Source: a virus. From it: 35,457 bases of DNA. The DNA is taken from the IMG/VR virus record IMGVR_UViG_3300036768_000306, positions 1 through 35,457 of that record; one strand, given 5' to 3'. Under the pieces are notes generated by a model. It was not told where the DNA came from. It was given only the letters and a program-made list of their open reading frames with translations, and made no database searches. The translations under genes were made by a program, and so were the position numbers. Positions 1 through 7,975 of the stretch are shown here, piece after piece (within the stretch, counting starts at the first letter, position 1; the number at the start of each line of letters is the position of its first letter).

Positions 1-127
1 ATCAGTCATTCGGTCATTTTGGAAACAATCTTGGTACCAAGTGCCTTACTATTTCTTTAGAAGAAACAATATGGTAAGCTGCTTAGTGGTGGAGCTTTAT
101 AACCTGCTTGCTCCTTGCACATAAATA
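1..127. repeat. Left inverted terminal repeat (127 bp)
   Basis: Positions 1-127 are the exact reverse complement of 35331-35457; identity stops at 128. The repeat contains no gene. It has a 10-bp palindrome, TTGGTACCAA, at 31-40, and the word GTCATT occurs twice near the tip. Inverted terminal repeats mark the ends of linear replicons that prime from terminal proteins or have closed hairpin ends. No terminal-protein-type polymerase is visible in this genome, so the end mechanism is unknown. Confidence 0.95.
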
Positions 128-160
128 AGGTGGTACATGGGTGGTGGGGCGCGCAAGGTG

Positions 161-169
161 TGGTATAAT
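161..169 (+). promoter_or_regulatory. Extended -10 promoter at the left end
   Basis: TGGTATAAT is a perfect extended -10 element (TGn-TATAAT), just inside the left terminal repeat and 30 bp before the first gene. No good -35 hexamer lies 17 bp upstream, which extended -10 promoters can tolerate. It probably starts the rightward transcript of the left gene block. Because it lies outside the repeat, it is not duplicated at the right end. Confidence 0.6.
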
Positions 170-198
170 GATGAGTGTTTAAGCCAGGCGGTTAGTTT

Positions 199-486
199 AT
201 GGAATACAACGACGAAGTTGAAAAGTACCTAGCTTCTTCCCCTGATGTTGCTGCTTTATTGCCTAAAGCAGTTGAAGCTGCAAAAAAGCACTTTCCAGGC
301 AAAGAAGTGGTAGTGAATGTATATAACGACCCAGAAATAGAAGATTGCTATATAGAGGTGAAGATCAGAGGATGCGAGCTAAACAGCTTGAACCTTAATC
401 GGCTAGAAGAGGCGGAGAATGAGTATATCCATGAATTGGTAGATAAGAACGGGTGGATTCAATTAAACCTTGACTTAAGCCGATAG
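199..486 (+). CDS. Hypothetical protein, first gene
   Basis: This 95-residue acidic protein is not recognised. It has no membrane segment or signal peptide. It looks like a compact alpha/beta fold: an N-terminal helical half (about residues 1-32), a strand-like stretch rich in V, Y and I (35-58), then a charged helix (66-83). The ATG follows AGGCGG at a usable distance and lies 30 bp downstream of the extended -10 element at 161-169. First genes after the end of a phage genome are often early host-takeover factors, but nothing here proves that. Confidence 0.7.
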   Translation: MEYNDEVEKYLASSPDVAALLPKAVEAAKKHFPGKEVVVNVYNDPEIEDCYIEVKIRGCELNSLNLNRLEEAENEYIHELVDKNGWIQLNLDLSR

Positions 487-534
487 TTCACGTTACTTGT
501 TGCTCTCAATTAGCATAGTGTAGATGATAGTCTA

Positions 535-873
535 GTGATCAACATAAGAGACATTATAAAGATGCTTCCAGGACGGGTTGCGCTTAAGCATCGCAATGGC
601 CGTTTCTACAATGAGGATGTCCTGTTCGCCATAAGCGTCTGGCGGTTTGTGACTGGAAACTCAATCAGAAGAGCAATAAAGAAGGCAGAAAGGGAACGAT
701 TGCTTAAGAGAAGCATTTGTTACTCGACGTTTTGGGAACGAGAGCAGAACTTTCTTGGCCAAAGCATAAACTTCTCGAAGGATATTGCGTCTAACGTTAG
801 GTTTGCAAGTTGGTCAAAGCTTGACGAGGTGTTATGTCTAGTAAGCAAGAGGATAAAGAAAAGAGCGGCCTAG
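535..873 (+). CDS. Hypothetical basic protein, possible DNA-binding
   Basis: A 112-residue basic protein of unknown family. The GTG start at 535 has only a weak upstream ribosome site; an ATG at 562 is an alternative that would remove nine residues. The middle (about residues 20-62) is predicted helical and lysine/arginine rich, and the C-terminus ends in a KRIKKR cluster. Its 3' end overlaps the next gene by 40 bp in another frame, suggesting translational coupling. Its position ahead of the large terminase makes a small-terminase role possible, with the next gene an equal candidate. Confidence 0.6.
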   Translation: MINIRDIIKMLPGRVALKHRNGRFYNEDVLFAISVWRFVTGNSIRRAIKKAERERLLKRSICYSTFWEREQNFLGQSINFSKDIASNVRFASWSKLDEVLCLVSKRIKKRAA

Positions 874-1181
874 AGGTTGAAAAGCTGGAGAAATGCTTAA
901 ACGATTCGTTTGAGATGTGTACTCAGCTGCTCGAGACGCTAGAAGAGCCTAAGGAAATCTCCAAGATCATGTATGCTGTTTCTTACCTGGTAAACTCAGC
1001 AGTCAAATACCTAGATCACCGAGATGTTCGCTCCCGCCTAGATGAAATCACAGAAGCAGTTGAAGAATCTGGAGCTTCTGATCTAGCCGAGAAGATAGAA
1101 AGTTTTGTGATAGACTTTAACAAAGCAAAGGGCGGAAGGCCTTCAAGGTCTGAAGGTGGAAAGTACAAGAAGCCGTTATAG
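834..1181 (+). CDS. Hypothetical helical protein, candidate small terminase
   Basis: A 115-residue protein, mostly charged helix, with heptad-like leucine spacing around residues 14-38 and a basic glycine-rich tail (GRPSRSEGGKYKKPL). It starts at an ATG inside the preceding gene. A small terminase usually lies just before the large subunit and has a DNA-binding part and a helical oligomerisation part. The helical segment and basic tail fit loosely, but no family motif is recognised and two small basic genes and a 146-bp gap separate it from the large terminase. Treat the role as a guess. Confidence 0.6.
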   Translation: MSSKQEDKEKSGLEVEKLEKCLNDSFEMCTQLLETLEEPKEISKIMYAVSYLVNSAVKYLDHRDVRSRLDEITEAVEESGASDLAEKIESFVIDFNKAKGGRPSRSEGGKYKKPL

Positions 1182-1193
1182 AGGGCATGTAAC

Positions 1194-1355
1194 ATGGCAA
1201 AACCAAAGCTTGGAACTGGGTCTAGGTTTAAAGCGCTTAAGAATAAGCTGGCTGCAAAGGGAGCGATAAATCCTGCTGCGCTAGCGGCATGGATTGGAAG
1301 GAAGAAATATGGGAAGACTAAGTTCCAAAAGTTAGCGGCTAGGGGGAAGAAGTAA
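1194..1355 (+). CDS. Small basic phage protein
   Basis: A 53-residue, strongly basic protein that begins MAKPKLGTGSRFKALKNKL and ends in KKYGKTKFQKLAARGKK. Short proteins of this pattern (lysine-rich, with a central AALAAWIGRKKYGK-like segment) are familiar next to phage structural operons, but their function is not established. It starts 12 bp after the previous stop, and its TAA overlaps the next ATG (TAATG), so the two small genes are coupled. DNA binding is plausible from charge alone. Confidence 0.6.
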   Translation: MAKPKLGTGSRFKALKNKLAAKGAINPAALAAWIGRKKYGKTKFQKLAARGKK

Positions 1356-1510
1356 TGCCGTTCAAAAGTGGGAAGCAAAAGCGCTTCTTCGGTATGTGCG
1401 CGGCAGGCAAGATCAAGGAAGGTTGTCCGCCACGAGATGTTATAGATGAATTCTTTGAGGCTGATAGAAAGATGAAAGGCAAGAAAGGAAGAAGAAAGAA
1501 AGGATGCTAG
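1355..1510 (+). CDS. Small basic phage protein (MPFKS type)
   Basis: A 51-residue basic protein starting MPFKSGKQKRFFGMCAAGK and ending in a lysine/arginine cluster. The MPFKS...RRFF...GKI pattern is common in small phage proteins near terminase or capsid genes; the role is unknown. The start overlaps the stop of the preceding gene by one base. There are two cysteines in the centre (C15, C24) and one at the C-terminus, but no clear zinc-binding pattern. Confidence 0.6.
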   Translation: MPFKSGKQKRFFGMCAAGKIKEGCPPRDVIDEFFEADRKMKGKKGRRKKGC

Positions 1511-1656
1511 CCAGAGGATAGTGTTGTGTATACACGAGGCGGAGAGCACAAAAAAGGAGACAACGCTTTTGTGGCCACCCGAGAGCAGCCACTAAGCCGA
1601 GCCTCCGCATTCAAGTGTAGACATGTCTTGCGCAAAAGTCAAGGGAAAGGATACTA
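1511..1656. other. Non-coding gap before the terminase, possible packaging or regulatory site
   Basis: This 146-bp gap is the longest non-coding stretch in the left third and lies directly before the large terminase. It contains a perfect 10-bp palindrome (GTGTATACAC, 1526-1535), an A-run at 1550-1555 and a 5-bp GTGGC/GCCAC inverted repeat around 1571-1592. Its last part supplies AAGGGAAAGG, the ribosome site of the terminase. Packaging start sites often lie beside terminase genes, but with defined inverted ends this phage may not use an internal site. Confidence 0.25.
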
Positions 1657-2994
1657 GTGCGCCATAGGATATTCTTTCCTAATCCAGTCCAAAAGCGATT
1701 CATAGAAAGCCGTGGGATTGCTGATCTGTTCTGTTCTAGGATGGGTGAAGGCAAAACCACGGCTTTAGTTATGTCTTGCTTTTATCACACGCTAAACAAT
1801 CCTGGCGCGCATTGGGTAATCATTAGGGAAACCTGGCAATCCTTAAAGCGAACAACCTACCAGGAGTTCTTAAACTGGTTTGAGCCTTATGTAGAGACTA
1901 AGCAGGAGAACTCCTCTTCTGCTGTAGCGGTTTGGAAGAAGCCGCTAAAAGGGAAGGTCTGGTTCATTCCTGCTGACAGTCCAATGGATTCCGGCAAGCT
2001 ACAATCGCTTGAGATCGCTGGCGTTGGAATCGATGAGGCCGTTCCAGTCGGAATGTCTGGCGGGGTTTCTGAAACCGTCTTCGATATTATGTTAGGAAGA
2101 AGGCGGCAGAAGGGAATGAACTGGATGGCTTGTAAGGTTGTATGTAATAACCCGTCGCCCCAGCACTGGGTCTATAGGCGCTTTATAGAAACTCCAATTG
2201 AAGGATTCAATGTCTTCCAGACTGACGCGCCAGAAAACGTACACAACCTTCCACCATCCTATTACGATGAGCTTAAGGCCGTCTGGTCGCATAGGAAAGA
2301 CTTAATCCGTCGCTACGTTCAAGGGGAATACTGCGCGGTCTACGAAGGAGAGCCGGCAGTCCCGACGTTCGATGTAGAGAAGCACGTCTGCGAAGCGGAC
2401 AGCATGCCGCCGCTAGACAGGTCGAAAGAGGTTATTGCGCTTTGGGATGCTTCTATGCATCCAGCGCTTCTGATATGCCAGCTACACAACGGCAAGCTGT
2501 ATGTCTATGATGAGTTCTTTGGAACCGGCATAGGAGTTTATGAGCTAATCAAGGATCATTTGAGTCCCCAATACTTTGGCCTTAAGTTTAGGCATATTGG
2601 GGACGATACGATGACAAGGATGGAGCAGTCAAAAGCCTATGCGGCGGATCGGGCAAACTGCGCCGCCAATGTAATCATAAAGATGCTTGGAGGAACATTT
2701 ACTCCTGGCGCACATTACATTCACACTCGTCTGGAAGCGATCCAAATGGCCTGTTATGATGGAGATGTAATCGTTTCCAAGAACTGTCGCTATTTGGTTG
2801 AAGCATTAGCAGGAGCTTGGTCTCTAGTGGAGACTAACAAGAAGAAGAGCCACCCTTATTCTGACTTGGGGGATGCGCTTTCTTATGGTTGTAGCGTCGT
2901 CTTTGTCAACAAGCTAATTAGAAAGGCGAATCGTTTGGCTTCGGCAAAGCAGAATGTTTATACCTTCAAGAATGCAGCCACCTACTCCAGATAA
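1657..2994 (+). CDS. terL: Terminase large subunit
   Basis: This 445-residue protein is the ATP-driven packaging motor and nuclease that moves phage DNA into the prohead. The ATPase half shows a Walker A-like SRMGEGKT (residues 27-34) and a Walker B VGIDEA (123-128). The nuclease half has ALWDAS, with a metal-binding aspartate at 264, further acidic residues at GDD (316-317), and DLGDAL near the C-terminus; this is the usual RNase H-like order. The GTG start follows AAGGGAAAGG. The downstream holin gene begins within its last codons. The presence of a normal terminase together with inverted terminal repeats is unusual. Confidence 0.93.
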   Translation: MRHRIFFPNPVQKRFIESRGIADLFCSRMGEGKTTALVMSCFYHTLNNPGAHWVIIRETWQSLKRTTYQEFLNWFEPYVETKQENSSSAVAVWKKPLKGKVWFIPADSPMDSGKLQSLEIAGVGIDEAVPVGMSGGVSETVFDIMLGRRRQKGMNWMACKVVCNNPSPQHWVYRRFIETPIEGFNVFQTDAPENVHNLPPSYYDELKAVWSHRKDLIRRYVQGEYCAVYEGEPAVPTFDVEKHVCEADSMPPLDRSKEVIALWDASMHPALLICQLHNGKLYVYDEFFGTGIGVYELIKDHLSPQYFGLKFRHIGDDTMTRMEQSKAYAADRANCAANVIIKMLGGTFTPGAHYIHTRLEAIQMACYDGDVIVSKNCRYLVEALAGAWSLVETNKKKSHPYSDLGDALSYGCSVVFVNKLIRKANRLASAKQNVYTFKNAATYSR

Positions 2995-3292
2995 AGGCCC
3001 ATTAGATTATACCGTTCTAACATACGCATGGGTAATTTTCCTTTCAATGTTTGGTGGATTCGCCAGTTTTGTTGTCAAACTAAAGGAAGGGAAAGTAAGG
3101 GCATTCAACATAACAGAACTAGTTGGAGATTTGGTTATAAGCGCGTTTGCCGGCATAATAACTTTCTATCTATGCCAATCTGCTGGTTTTGGCAATACAT
3201 TTACTGCGGCACTGGTTGGCATATCCGGCCATATGGGAGGGAGAGCAATCCATCTATTTGAAAAGTTTATGGAGAATTTTGTCAGTAAGTGA
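2972..3292 (+). CDS. Holin, LydA-like
   Basis: A 106-residue inner-membrane protein with two to three hydrophobic segments (about residues 13-35, 48-68 and 71-89). The segment VISAFAGIITFYLCQSAGFG followed by a TAALVGISGHMGGRAI motif is characteristic of LydA/HP1-type phage holins, which form the membrane lesion that starts lysis. I chose ATG 2972 over ATG 2954, which would add six residues. It overlaps the terminase by 23 bp and the next gene by 4 bp. A second, unrelated holin lies at 22847, so one of them may have a modified role. Confidence 0.8.
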   Translation: MQPPTPDKGPLDYTVLTYAWVIFLSMFGGFASFVVKLKEGKVRAFNITELVGDLVISAFAGIITFYLCQSAGFGNTFTAALVGISGHMGGRAIHLFEKFMENFVSK

Positions 3293-3453
3293 TAACGTCA
3301 TTTATCCTTTGCTTGTTTTCGCTCGTTCTTCTGCTCATCTCAGACAGAGACCCTTCTGTATTAGAGCCGCTTGAAATTTTTGCGTATGCAGCAATGATTT
3401 ACGGATCATTAAATCTTTTGGTCGACATATTTTGTGAAGAAGAAGATGAATGA
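3289..3453 (+). CDS. Small membrane protein
   Basis: A 54-residue protein beginning with GTG inside the holin stop (GTGA overlap). Its N-terminus (ITSFILCLFSLVLLLI) is a strong membrane segment; a second, weaker hydrophobic segment follows at about residues 30-46, and the tail is acidic (CEEEDE). The position directly after a holin suggests a lysis accessory such as an antiholin or an inner spanin, but it is short for a spanin and no lipobox is seen. Confidence 0.55.
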   Translation: MITSFILCLFSLVLLLISDRDPSVLEPLEIFAYAAMIYGSLNLLVDIFCEEEDE

Positions 3454-3559
3454 TAGGGTTGAGAAATCGATAGGAATCATATTGGCCATAATCTTCCTTT
3501 TTCTTTTTAGCACACTTGCTGTGTCTTTAATACACATAATCATCAATGAATTATTATAG
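3446..3559 (+). CDS. Tiny single-pass membrane protein
   Basis: A 37-residue open frame whose ATG lies within the last codons of the preceding gene. It consists of a charged N-terminus (MNDRVEKS) and one long hydrophobic helix (residues 9-33). It overlaps the next gene by 14 bp. The layout of overlapping tiny membrane genes after a holin fits a lysis cassette. Evidence is limited to reading frame, coupling and hydrophobicity. Confidence 0.4.
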   Translation: MNDRVEKSIGIILAIIFLFLFSTLAVSLIHIIINELL

Positions 3560-3761
3560 TCCGCCTCCGTCTAATTACTCGACCGGCTTTGAAGGCCTTT
3601 GCCAGAACTGCGGCAAGTATATAGGGAACTATTCTGTATACTGCTCTAACGTTTGTGAAGATTGTGAAGATGCTTTAACAGAAGCGGCACAGCAGTCAAA
3701 GGCATTGATATATAGGTTTGGCGCCTATGCAAAAAGAAAGAGAGATACTAGATTATATTGA
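3546..3761 (+). CDS. Small zinc-ribbon-like protein
   Basis: A 71-residue protein with five cysteines arranged CQNC (19, 22) and CSNVCEDC (33, 37, 40), typical of a small zinc-binding knuckle, followed by a helical basic tail (AYAKRKRDTRLY). It overlaps the portal gene by 35 bp. Its role is unknown; small zinc proteins in phages often bind nucleic acid or host factors. Confidence 0.55.
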   Translation: MNYYSPPPSNYSTGFEGLCQNCGKYIGNYSVYCSNVCEDCEDALTEAAQQSKALIYRFGAYAKRKRDTRLY

Positions 3762-5457
3762 AGTCTGTTATAGGGAATCTGAGGATTCAAGGAAGAAGAG
3801 GAAAGAAAAGAACAAGATTAACGTAGAAGCGTATAACTCTTGCTTTCCTGATGACTTCTTAGAAGGAAAGTCAGAAGATCAATCGACACAGTTTATCCCC
3901 AAAACATTCGTTGCTGTAGAACGCCTCTCCAAGTTCATCACTAAAGCAATCACTGACGCTGGCAACGAATTCTTCACCGTAGAGACTGGCAAGGTAGACA
4001 TTGATCCAGAAATAGCCAGGGCACTAATTTCCGCCTACCTAAACCACATTGGCCCTAGCGGGGAATCCTTTCTAGAGATAATAGAGAGGTGCATTAAGTT
4101 TGGGCTTCTGAAAGGAGAGATGGTAGCTAAGGTAACCGGAGCGCTCTCTCCAACCACTTTAGTTATGGCGGAGGGTAGCCAAGAGATAGAGGTCTTTAAG
4201 CCAACCATTTCCGCGATTGATCCGGATTTCTATTTTCCTGATCCGACTGGGCGTGGGCTTTACGAGATTCAGGAGATAGAGCAAGACTGGTATACACTTA
4301 AAGACTTGGCCAAAGCTGGAGTTTACAAGAAGAAAGAGGTCGATGAGCTTGGCAAGGGAGAGAAAGAATACAGGAAGTCTGTCAAGCTTAAGGAGGTCTA
4401 CGGAATCTTCTTAAGCAAGGACGGGGAGCCAATAAAGCGCAATGCGATTGCAGTCTGTGCTGACGACCGCTTGCTTCGCTTTGAGGATAATCCATTTTGG
4501 CATGGAGAGTCTCCTTTCGTCTACAAGCGCATTACTGTTCCGGTAACCGACGAATCCATCCCTGCTATCCTGGACGGCCCTGTAGGCATTAACTTTTGCA
4601 TGAATGAGCTATTTAACTTGATGCTAGATTCTGCCGTTCGTGCAAACATTGGGGTCAATGCTATTCACCTGGGCATGTTAGAGAACCCTAACGACATCAT
4701 CGGCGGCGTCAAATCTGGAAGCACAGTTCGCATTCGAGCGGACGCCCCAATTGGGGCGCGCGTAGTCGAGCATATGCCAATCGGCGAAATTAATCCCCTA
4801 ACGCTCCAAATGTATGGGGCGCTAGAAAGCCTATTCGTAGATTCTTCGGTGCTTACCGACATAGCAATTGGTAGGGCGCCGCCAAAGGAAGCTACCGCTA
4901 CCGAGATTGTGCAGCTGACTCAAAGCCAGTCTGTTTTGCTTTCTGGGTTTATCCTTTCTGTGGAGGCCTTTATAAGTTCTATCCTCCGCAAGCTGTGGCT
5001 AATCCTGATGCAAAACCTAGAGTTCTTGAAGACAGACGACATCATCTCTGCCATTGGCCCTATAGAAGCGATTAAGCTCATCCAAATGTCTCCTGAGGAG
5101 AGGTTCCAGGCGTTTTCTGGAATCGGCTTAACAGTGAAAGGAATCTCTGACCTGCTGAGGAGAAGCAGCGACATTCAAAAGTACACCCAATTTATGGGGA
5201 CATTCCTCTCCTCTCCTACGCTAGCACAAGCGTTCCTAACGCGCTTTGATATGTACAAGTACATGTTCAAGCTAGCAAAGCTCTATGGCATAGATATAAG
5301 CGACGTTTCTATGTCGCCGCAAGATCAACAGACAATAGAGATGATGGCGTCTCAATCTATGCTTGGTGGCGCAGGAGTTCCTCAACAGCAGGCTAAACAG
5401 CCGCAAGCTCAACAGCAACAAGTAGGTGCTAATAATGTCGTCGGAGTTAAACAATAG
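3727..5457 (+). CDS. Portal (head-tail connector) protein
   Basis: A 576-residue protein forming the dodecameric ring through which DNA enters and leaves the head. It has the mixed alpha/beta composition of podovirus connectors, a helical core around residues 400-460 that includes a glutamine/serine-rich SQSVLLSGF segment, and a glutamine-rich C-terminal tail (PQQQAKQPQAQQQQ). Its placement between terminase and scaffold/capsid is the standard order. An upstream TTG at 3718 would add three residues; ATG 3727 is preferred. The assignment rests on size, context and overall sequence character rather than on one motif. Confidence 0.82.
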   Translation: MQKEREILDYIEVCYRESEDSRKKRKEKNKINVEAYNSCFPDDFLEGKSEDQSTQFIPKTFVAVERLSKFITKAITDAGNEFFTVETGKVDIDPEIARALISAYLNHIGPSGESFLEIIERCIKFGLLKGEMVAKVTGALSPTTLVMAEGSQEIEVFKPTISAIDPDFYFPDPTGRGLYEIQEIEQDWYTLKDLAKAGVYKKKEVDELGKGEKEYRKSVKLKEVYGIFLSKDGEPIKRNAIAVCADDRLLRFEDNPFWHGESPFVYKRITVPVTDESIPAILDGPVGINFCMNELFNLMLDSAVRANIGVNAIHLGMLENPNDIIGGVKSGSTVRIRADAPIGARVVEHMPIGEINPLTLQMYGALESLFVDSSVLTDIAIGRAPPKEATATEIVQLTQSQSVLLSGFILSVEAFISSILRKLWLILMQNLEFLKTDDIISAIGPIEAIKLIQMSPEERFQAFSGIGLTVKGISDLLRRSSDIQKYTQFMGTFLSSPTLAQAFLTRFDMYKYMFKLAKLYGIDISDVSMSPQDQQTIEMMASQSMLGGAGVPQQQAKQPQAQQQQVGANNVVGVKQ

Positions 5458-5677
5458 GATAAGAGATTTGGCAACCTGGTATTATTATCATGAACCGCAC
5501 ATAGAGGATATAGATAAGCGGCTTGAGTTTTACCAGGATACTATTTCAACGCTGATAGAGGTGGTGGCAATAATCGCAAAAGATATTCAAAAGCTGGAAA
5601 ACAAGCCGCCACAAAAAGATGAGGTTAAGCTATTGATTCCAAAAGGGATAAGATTCCATGAACCTATAAAACTATGA
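5435..5677 (+). CDS. Hypothetical small helical protein
   Basis: An 80-residue protein starting inside the 3' end of the portal gene, with AGTAGG just upstream. It is mostly helical, with a long helix at about residues 22-56 and a basic C-terminus. The GTG at 5426 is an alternative start. No family recognised. Its position between portal and scaffold suggests a minor head-assembly role. Confidence 0.6.
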   Translation: MSSELNNRIRDLATWYYYHEPHIEDIDKRLEFYQDTISTLIEVVAIIAKDIQKLENKPPQKDEVKLLIPKGIRFHEPIKL

Positions 5678-5898
5678 TCCAACATCCAACGCTAGAGTCT
5701 GTTACATGCAACATACTTGAACACCATGCAGAAAAGATTGAGAGAACAATCATCGATGAAATAGTAAGAAAGGAGAATACGCTACCAGCAGCAGAATATA
5801 AGGAACTGATTTATCATAAGATTTGTCTTATAATCGCGCTTAGGAAAGTTATAAGTAGTTTGAAATCTTCAATTGTTAACAAAGGTCTTGAGCAATGA
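5674..5898 (+). CDS. Hypothetical small helical protein
   Basis: A 74-residue, helix-rich protein coupled to both neighbours: its ATG overlaps the upstream TGA (ATGA) and its stop overlaps the scaffold start. It contains a hydrophobic stretch IYHKICLIIALRKVI (about residues 48-62) that is more likely a buried helix than a membrane segment. Function unknown. Confidence 0.6.
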   Translation: MIQHPTLESVTCNILEHHAEKIERTIIDEIVRKENTLPAAEYKELIYHKICLIIALRKVISSLKSSIVNKGLEQ

Positions 5899-6584
5899 GT
5901 GAAGAGTTAGAGTTTAACGAAGAAGAGAAAGTAGAATCTGAAGAGGGGAAAGAGGAAGGTAAGAGCAAAGAGGATTTAAAAGCCGAGCTTGAGGCGCTTA
6001 AGGCCAAGTTTGATGCTATGGTTGCTATGATGAGCAATTTCCAACAACAGCAACCAGCATACAATGCTCCTCAATCGCAAGCTCAGCAGATTGCAGGCCT
6101 TACTCCTGAGCAACTAGAAGAGTACAACCGGCGGTTTTTGGAGAATCCGGTTGAGTCTGTGGCAAAGATTGCAGACGAGGTTAAGAAGCAAACGGAAACC
6201 GAGCTAAGAAGGAAGATTGAAGAGGAGCAGCGCGCTGCTCGGTTTTGGACACACTTTAGAACCTCGCACCCTGAGTTTAAAGACATTCCTGACGACGTTT
6301 TCGCTATCATCATCCAGAAAGACGCCGGAATCATTGCCTCTATGAAGAAAGAAGAGGACATTTCGCGCCACTTGGAGAAGCGGGCATGGGATCATTTAAA
6401 GGAAATGGCCGAGTACTATAAGAAAGCAGCATCCGAGAAACGGAAACCAGCTGTTTCTGATACCGGCGGCACCCCATTTGGTGGCTTATCTTTCACCACT
6501 ATGGAGGAGAGGTCACCAAATACCAGCGGCTCTTTGGCAGACTACATTCGCTCAAAGAGGGCTAAGATGTTTGATGTTCACTAA
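5895..6584 (+). CDS. Capsid scaffolding protein
   Basis: A 229-residue, highly charged protein immediately before the major capsid gene. The N-terminal 45 residues are almost entirely acidic and lysine-rich helix, followed by a predicted coiled coil (about 29-52), a glutamine-rich linker (QQQQPAYNAPQSQAQQ) and another helical charged segment (80-115). The C-terminus has a short basic patch (DYIRSKRAKMF) that could bind coat protein. This composition and position are typical of scaffolds that guide prohead assembly and then leave. No protease motif is visible. Confidence 0.82.
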   Translation: MSEELEFNEEEKVESEEGKEEGKSKEDLKAELEALKAKFDAMVAMMSNFQQQQPAYNAPQSQAQQIAGLTPEQLEEYNRRFLENPVESVAKIADEVKKQTETELRRKIEEEQRAARFWTHFRTSHPEFKDIPDDVFAIIIQKDAGIIASMKKEEDISRHLEKRAWDHLKEMAEYYKKAASEKRKPAVSDTGGTPFGGLSFTTMEERSPNTSGSLADYIRSKRAKMFDVH

Positions 6585-6603
6585 CTACGGAGGAAATGAG
6601 TAG

Positions 6604-7542
6604 ATGGCTGCTTTTACTTGGGAATTTGATGTCCCTTCTGGGACTTGGAAAAACCATGCCTTAAGTTCTGAGCTAAGGCGAGCTGCAATTGCTCAAGTTA
6701 CCCTCGCCGAGCATGCTCGCACTGAGAAAGCGTTTGGGCGCAAGTCTGGTGAAAGTGTTACTCTTGCGAGGGTAAAGGCTCTTGATGAACCTACTACCGC
6801 CGAGTTTGGCGAGAACCAGCTCATTCCGGAAGACACCTTGACGCCAGCGGTGACTTCTATCACTGTCAAGCGCTTAGGGCGGGCCGTGGTGTTTAGCGAG
6901 GATGTTCAAATCCTCTCTAAGTACGACATGGAAGACCCAATCCAGTCTCTCCTGAGAGACCAAATGAGCTTAGTGCTAGATACGATGGCTGCCTCTGCGT
7001 TCAAGCAGACAAACATTAAGGCTTCTTTGACTGGCGCAAGCTCAATCACGTTCACCACCAACGGCACCGGCTCTCCTTCTACATCTGCCTTCACTCTCTA
7101 CCATTTGGAAGAGATTAGGGACTATCTGTATGATGACATGAAGGCGCCGATGGTGAACAACGACCACTATGTTATGATTGCTCGCACTAAGTCCGTCCGC
7201 GGCCTAATGCGCGACCAATCTTGGCAGAACTGGTACATGTACACTAATCCGCAAGGCAAGTACAACCATGAGCTGGGGCGGATGGAAGGTGTCCGTATCA
7301 TCGAGACCAATCATGACAATGCCCTAGGGCGCAACACCACCACCGGTGAGGCGGTGATCTTTGGTAACGATGCGGTCACCATGATTGAAGCTTACCCGCC
7401 AGAACTGCGCATGGGAATTCCGCGTAACTTTGGTCTGCTTCGCGGTATTGCGTGGTATGGGCGCGTTAACTTTGGCTTAACGTGGGGGGTTGGTTCCAGC
7501 TTGCGTCCTGGTGAAGATCGAGTAATCCATGTTCTTGTTTAA
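6604..7542 (+). CDS. Major capsid protein, N4 gp56-like
   Basis: This 312-residue protein builds the icosahedral shell. The order of features resembles the N4 gp56-like family of HK97-fold capsids: an N-terminal TLAEHARTEKAFG segment, then GENQLIPEDTLTP, a VKRLGRAVVFSEDV motif (about residues 84-97), and a late RVIETNH-like segment (here GVRIIETNHDNA). GGAGG lies just upstream, as expected for a highly expressed gene. The first helix follows directly, without a long delta domain, which fits the presence of a separate scaffold gene. Confidence 0.88.
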   Translation: MAAFTWEFDVPSGTWKNHALSSELRRAAIAQVTLAEHARTEKAFGRKSGESVTLARVKALDEPTTAEFGENQLIPEDTLTPAVTSITVKRLGRAVVFSEDVQILSKYDMEDPIQSLLRDQMSLVLDTMAASAFKQTNIKASLTGASSITFTTNGTGSPSTSAFTLYHLEEIRDYLYDDMKAPMVNNDHYVMIARTKSVRGLMRDQSWQNWYMYTNPQGKYNHELGRMEGVRIIETNHDNALGRNTTTGEAVIFGNDAVTMIEAYPPELRMGIPRNFGLLRGIAWYGRVNFGLTWGVGSSLRPGEDRVIHVLV

Positions 7543-7562
7543 ATTGGAGGAGGAATAGGGGA

Positions 7563-7973
7563 ATGGCTTACGACTTACAAGTTCCGCTGGTGGTCGCTGG
7601 GAATGCTAGCGGTGCGTCTACTGGCGTAAAGGGGAATATTGGCTTGATGATGCCGGCCGTAGTGCACTATGTCGGCATTGTAAACAAGGGCGCTACTGCG
7701 GCGACTGGTGGAGTGGTTGTCTTTAAGAAGCGCCCAACCGCTGGAAGCACGACTGGAGAGACTATCTTTGCAACCCTAAACGTCCCAAACCCGTTAGCAC
7801 AGGGCAAGGTTTTGTATAAGGTTGCGAACGCCACCAAGTTTGCGGTTGGGGATGAGCTTGTAGTGGAAGTGACTGCTTCAAACGCCAACCTGACCAGCTT
7901 TGATGCGGTTGCAATGGTTGAGTATACACACGAGAACCTTGCTAACTCAACTGATGCTTCGGCATCTACTTAA
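7563..7973 (+). CDS. Capsid decoration or minor head protein
   Basis: A 136-residue protein rich in A, G, T and V with alternating strand-like stretches, preceded by GGAGGAGG. The size, beta-rich composition and position right after the major capsid gene resemble head decoration proteins that stabilise the shell. No specific motif confirms this. The C-terminus is a short serine/threonine/alanine tail (STDASAST). Confidence 0.6.
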   Translation: MAYDLQVPLVVAGNASGASTGVKGNIGLMMPAVVHYVGIVNKGATAATGGVVVFKKRPTAGSTTGETIFATLNVPNPLAQGKVLYKVANATKFAVGDELVVEVTASNANLTSFDAVAMVEYTHENLANSTDASAST

Positions 7974-7975
7974 TT

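Noticed and set aside
1016-1549. A 177-residue leftward open frame.
   Set aside because: It lies opposite three coupled rightward genes, has no recognisable family, and its composition is that of a complementary strand of lysine-rich genes.
1537-1606. Words resembling array repeats (GAGAGCAC at 1542, GAGAGCA at 1581, GAGCC at 1600).
   Set aside because: They do not keep the 18-bp pitch, they are incomplete, and such G/A-rich words are frequent in this genome.
2954-2972. Upstream ATG of the LydA-like holin as the main start.
   Set aside because: It would add six residues that only translate terminase codons; the downstream ATG gives the usual holin N-terminus. A dual-start arrangement cannot be excluded.
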